NCBI GenBank assembly: GCA_015039315.1
Contig: WIDE01000044.1
Coordinates: forward strand, 195,880-254,427
DNA length: 58,548 bases
Source: Clavulina sp. PMI_390
Taxonomy: Eukaryota > Basidiomycota > Agaricomycetes > Cantharellales > Hydnaceae
Direction: 5' to 3'
Position 1 is the stretch's first letter. Each line of letters begins with the position of its first letter. Positions 57,566-58,548 of the stretch are shown piece after piece. The notes under the pieces were generated by a model. It did not search any database, was not told where the DNA came from, and saw only the letters and a list, made by a program, of their open reading frames with translations. Position numbers and translations under genes: made by a program.

Positions 57566-58548
57566 ATGGCCTCCACCCCCACTATAGGCTTATCTCACCA
57601 AGCTCCGCGCAATCGACTGGGACCTGCGCAACATGTCGACAAACAAGTCTCACGAGTGTGTCTTCTCCCACCTGAGATCTTATCAGATATCCTCCTCCTC
57701 TCCATGCTTCCCTTAGATGAATCCGTTTGGAATAGCCCAGCGACATCGACGTGCAAAGTTTGGCGCGAGAGTGCGATCAACACATCCCGCATTTGGAGCT
57801 GCATCCGATTTGCGTACAACAGCGCAAAAGAGCGCAACATTTGCTGGCTCGAACGCGCTGGCAGTGCACCTTTGCATCTCTTCATTAAAGCAAATCCGCC
57901 AAAGGACACGTTTGATTCTTCCCGCCATGCACACCGCATCCATACGCTCACAATTCCTGCAGGAACATCAAATACTGGATCGATCTTCCCCCTTCCTTTC
58001 GACGCCTCCCATCTTAGAGAACTGGACGTTGCGATAGTGCCTGCAAAATTATCTGAAATATTCCACTTGGGTCTGCCGAGGCGTTTGACGTGCCTTCGCC
58101 TCAGGTTTGGGTGCCTTAGCGGGCAACAGTTCACTCTCGGCGACATCGATCTATCTCATCTTAAAGAACTTCATACTTCCGACGAGATCAGCACCAGTGA
58201 TGTCATCCAAATCCTCCATACCGCTTCTGATCTTCAGATTCTCGAGTGGTCTTCTCTTTGGCCAGTGTCCGATGAGGCATGGCCTGATGAAATTCCTCAT
58301 TTAAGGCGCTTATATCTTCGGGAGCCATCACGTATCAAGGCCATGACGCAAATCTCCATGCCTTCGCTCTCCTATCTTCGGCTTACTTTCTTGTCCACCA
58401 CGCCCAAAGAAGAATCAGATATATGCATGTCTCTACGTTCATTCCCGACCCTCACTCACCTGGCACTATTAGTGTCAGTGAGCATCACTGCTGATGATGT
58501 GCTGATTATCTTGCATTCTCTCCCTAACCTCGAGTATTTTGAGGTTCC
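57566..58548 (+). CDS. F-box/LRR protein, 3' end outside the window
   Basis: One frame is open from ATG 57566 to the window edge (327 codons, no stop). The F-box starts early: VCLLPPEILSDILLLSMLPL (residues about 32-51), followed by TSTCKVWRESAINTSRIWSC, the usual continuation. Leu-rich segments then repeat about every 25-30 residues (LRELDVAIV, LTCLRLRFGC, LKELHTS, LQILEWSS, LRRLYLRE, LSYLRLTFL, LTHLALLV, LEYFEV). Expected role: SCF adaptor with an LRR substrate face. The gene is truncated only by the window boundary. Confidence 0.82.
   Translation, partial: MASTPTIGLSHQAPRNRLGPAQHVDKQVSRVCLLPPEILSDILLLSMLPLDESVWNSPATSTCKVWRESAINTSRIWSCIRFAYNSAKERNICWLERAGSAPLHLFIKANPPKDTFDSSRHAHRIHTLTIPAGTSNTGSIFPLPFDASHLRELDVAIVPAKLSEIFHLGLPRRLTCLRLRFGCLSGQQFTLGDIDLSHLKELHTSDEISTSDVIQILHTASDLQILEWSSLWPVSDEAWPDEIPHLRRLYLREPSRIKAMTQISMPSLSYLRLTFLSTTPKEESDICMSLRSFPTLTHLALLVSVSITADDVLIILHSLPNLEYFEV

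Overview
The window is eukaryotic and fungal. Genes carry many short introns (about 50-70 nt, GT..AG) and intergenic spacers are compact. Several families are typical of Agaricomycetes: F-box proteins with a WDG...GRWRDT C-terminus, CSC1/DUF221 channels and DUF-type membrane proteins. A basidiomycete such as a Ceratobasidiaceae (Rhizoctonia-like) species fits well, but that assignment is inference. Exon boundaries below were built by hand from splice sites and reading-frame continuity.

Region 1 (1-13.35 kb) is a tandem array of Zn(II)2Cys6 transcription-factor genes. Four copies (U1, U3, U4, U5) are intact, each with seven exons of almost identical length (574-575 aa). A fifth unit (U2) is an internally deleted relic. 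Three intact copies share a duplicated promoter with a CGG-N3-CGG direct repeat 130-135 bp before the ATG.

Region 2 (13.9-24.7 kb) is housekeeping. It holds a protein-L-isoaspartate methyltransferase, an Mpr1-like N-acetyltransferase, a KPWE-motif (PEX14/Pex39-like) protein, a CSC1/DUF221 channel, a mitochondrial class I release factor and an F-box protein.

Region 3 (25-34.4 kb) encodes a secreted two-domain aspartic protease with a DAG active-site variant, a SUR7/PalI-like four-pass protein, a conserved F-box protein and an Fmp52-like NAD(P)-binding protein.

Region 4 (35-58.5 kb) contains three paralogous O-fucosyltransferase-like genes. One has lost the HxRRxD-type motif; the other two form a convergent pair. 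Also present are an SH3BGR/thioredoxin-like protein, a second long F-box protein, an orphan multi-pass membrane protein, a CDF (Mn-type) metal transporter split by a 670-base N gap, a large glycosylated membrane protein, and an F-box gene running off the end.

The array is the most system-like element: repeated regulators, repeated promoters with a candidate self-binding site, one copy with an altered recognition loop, and one copy in which intron retention would break the zinc cluster in frame. No obvious target pathway is linked to it inside the window. No tRNA, rRNA, CRISPR or complete transposon was recognised.
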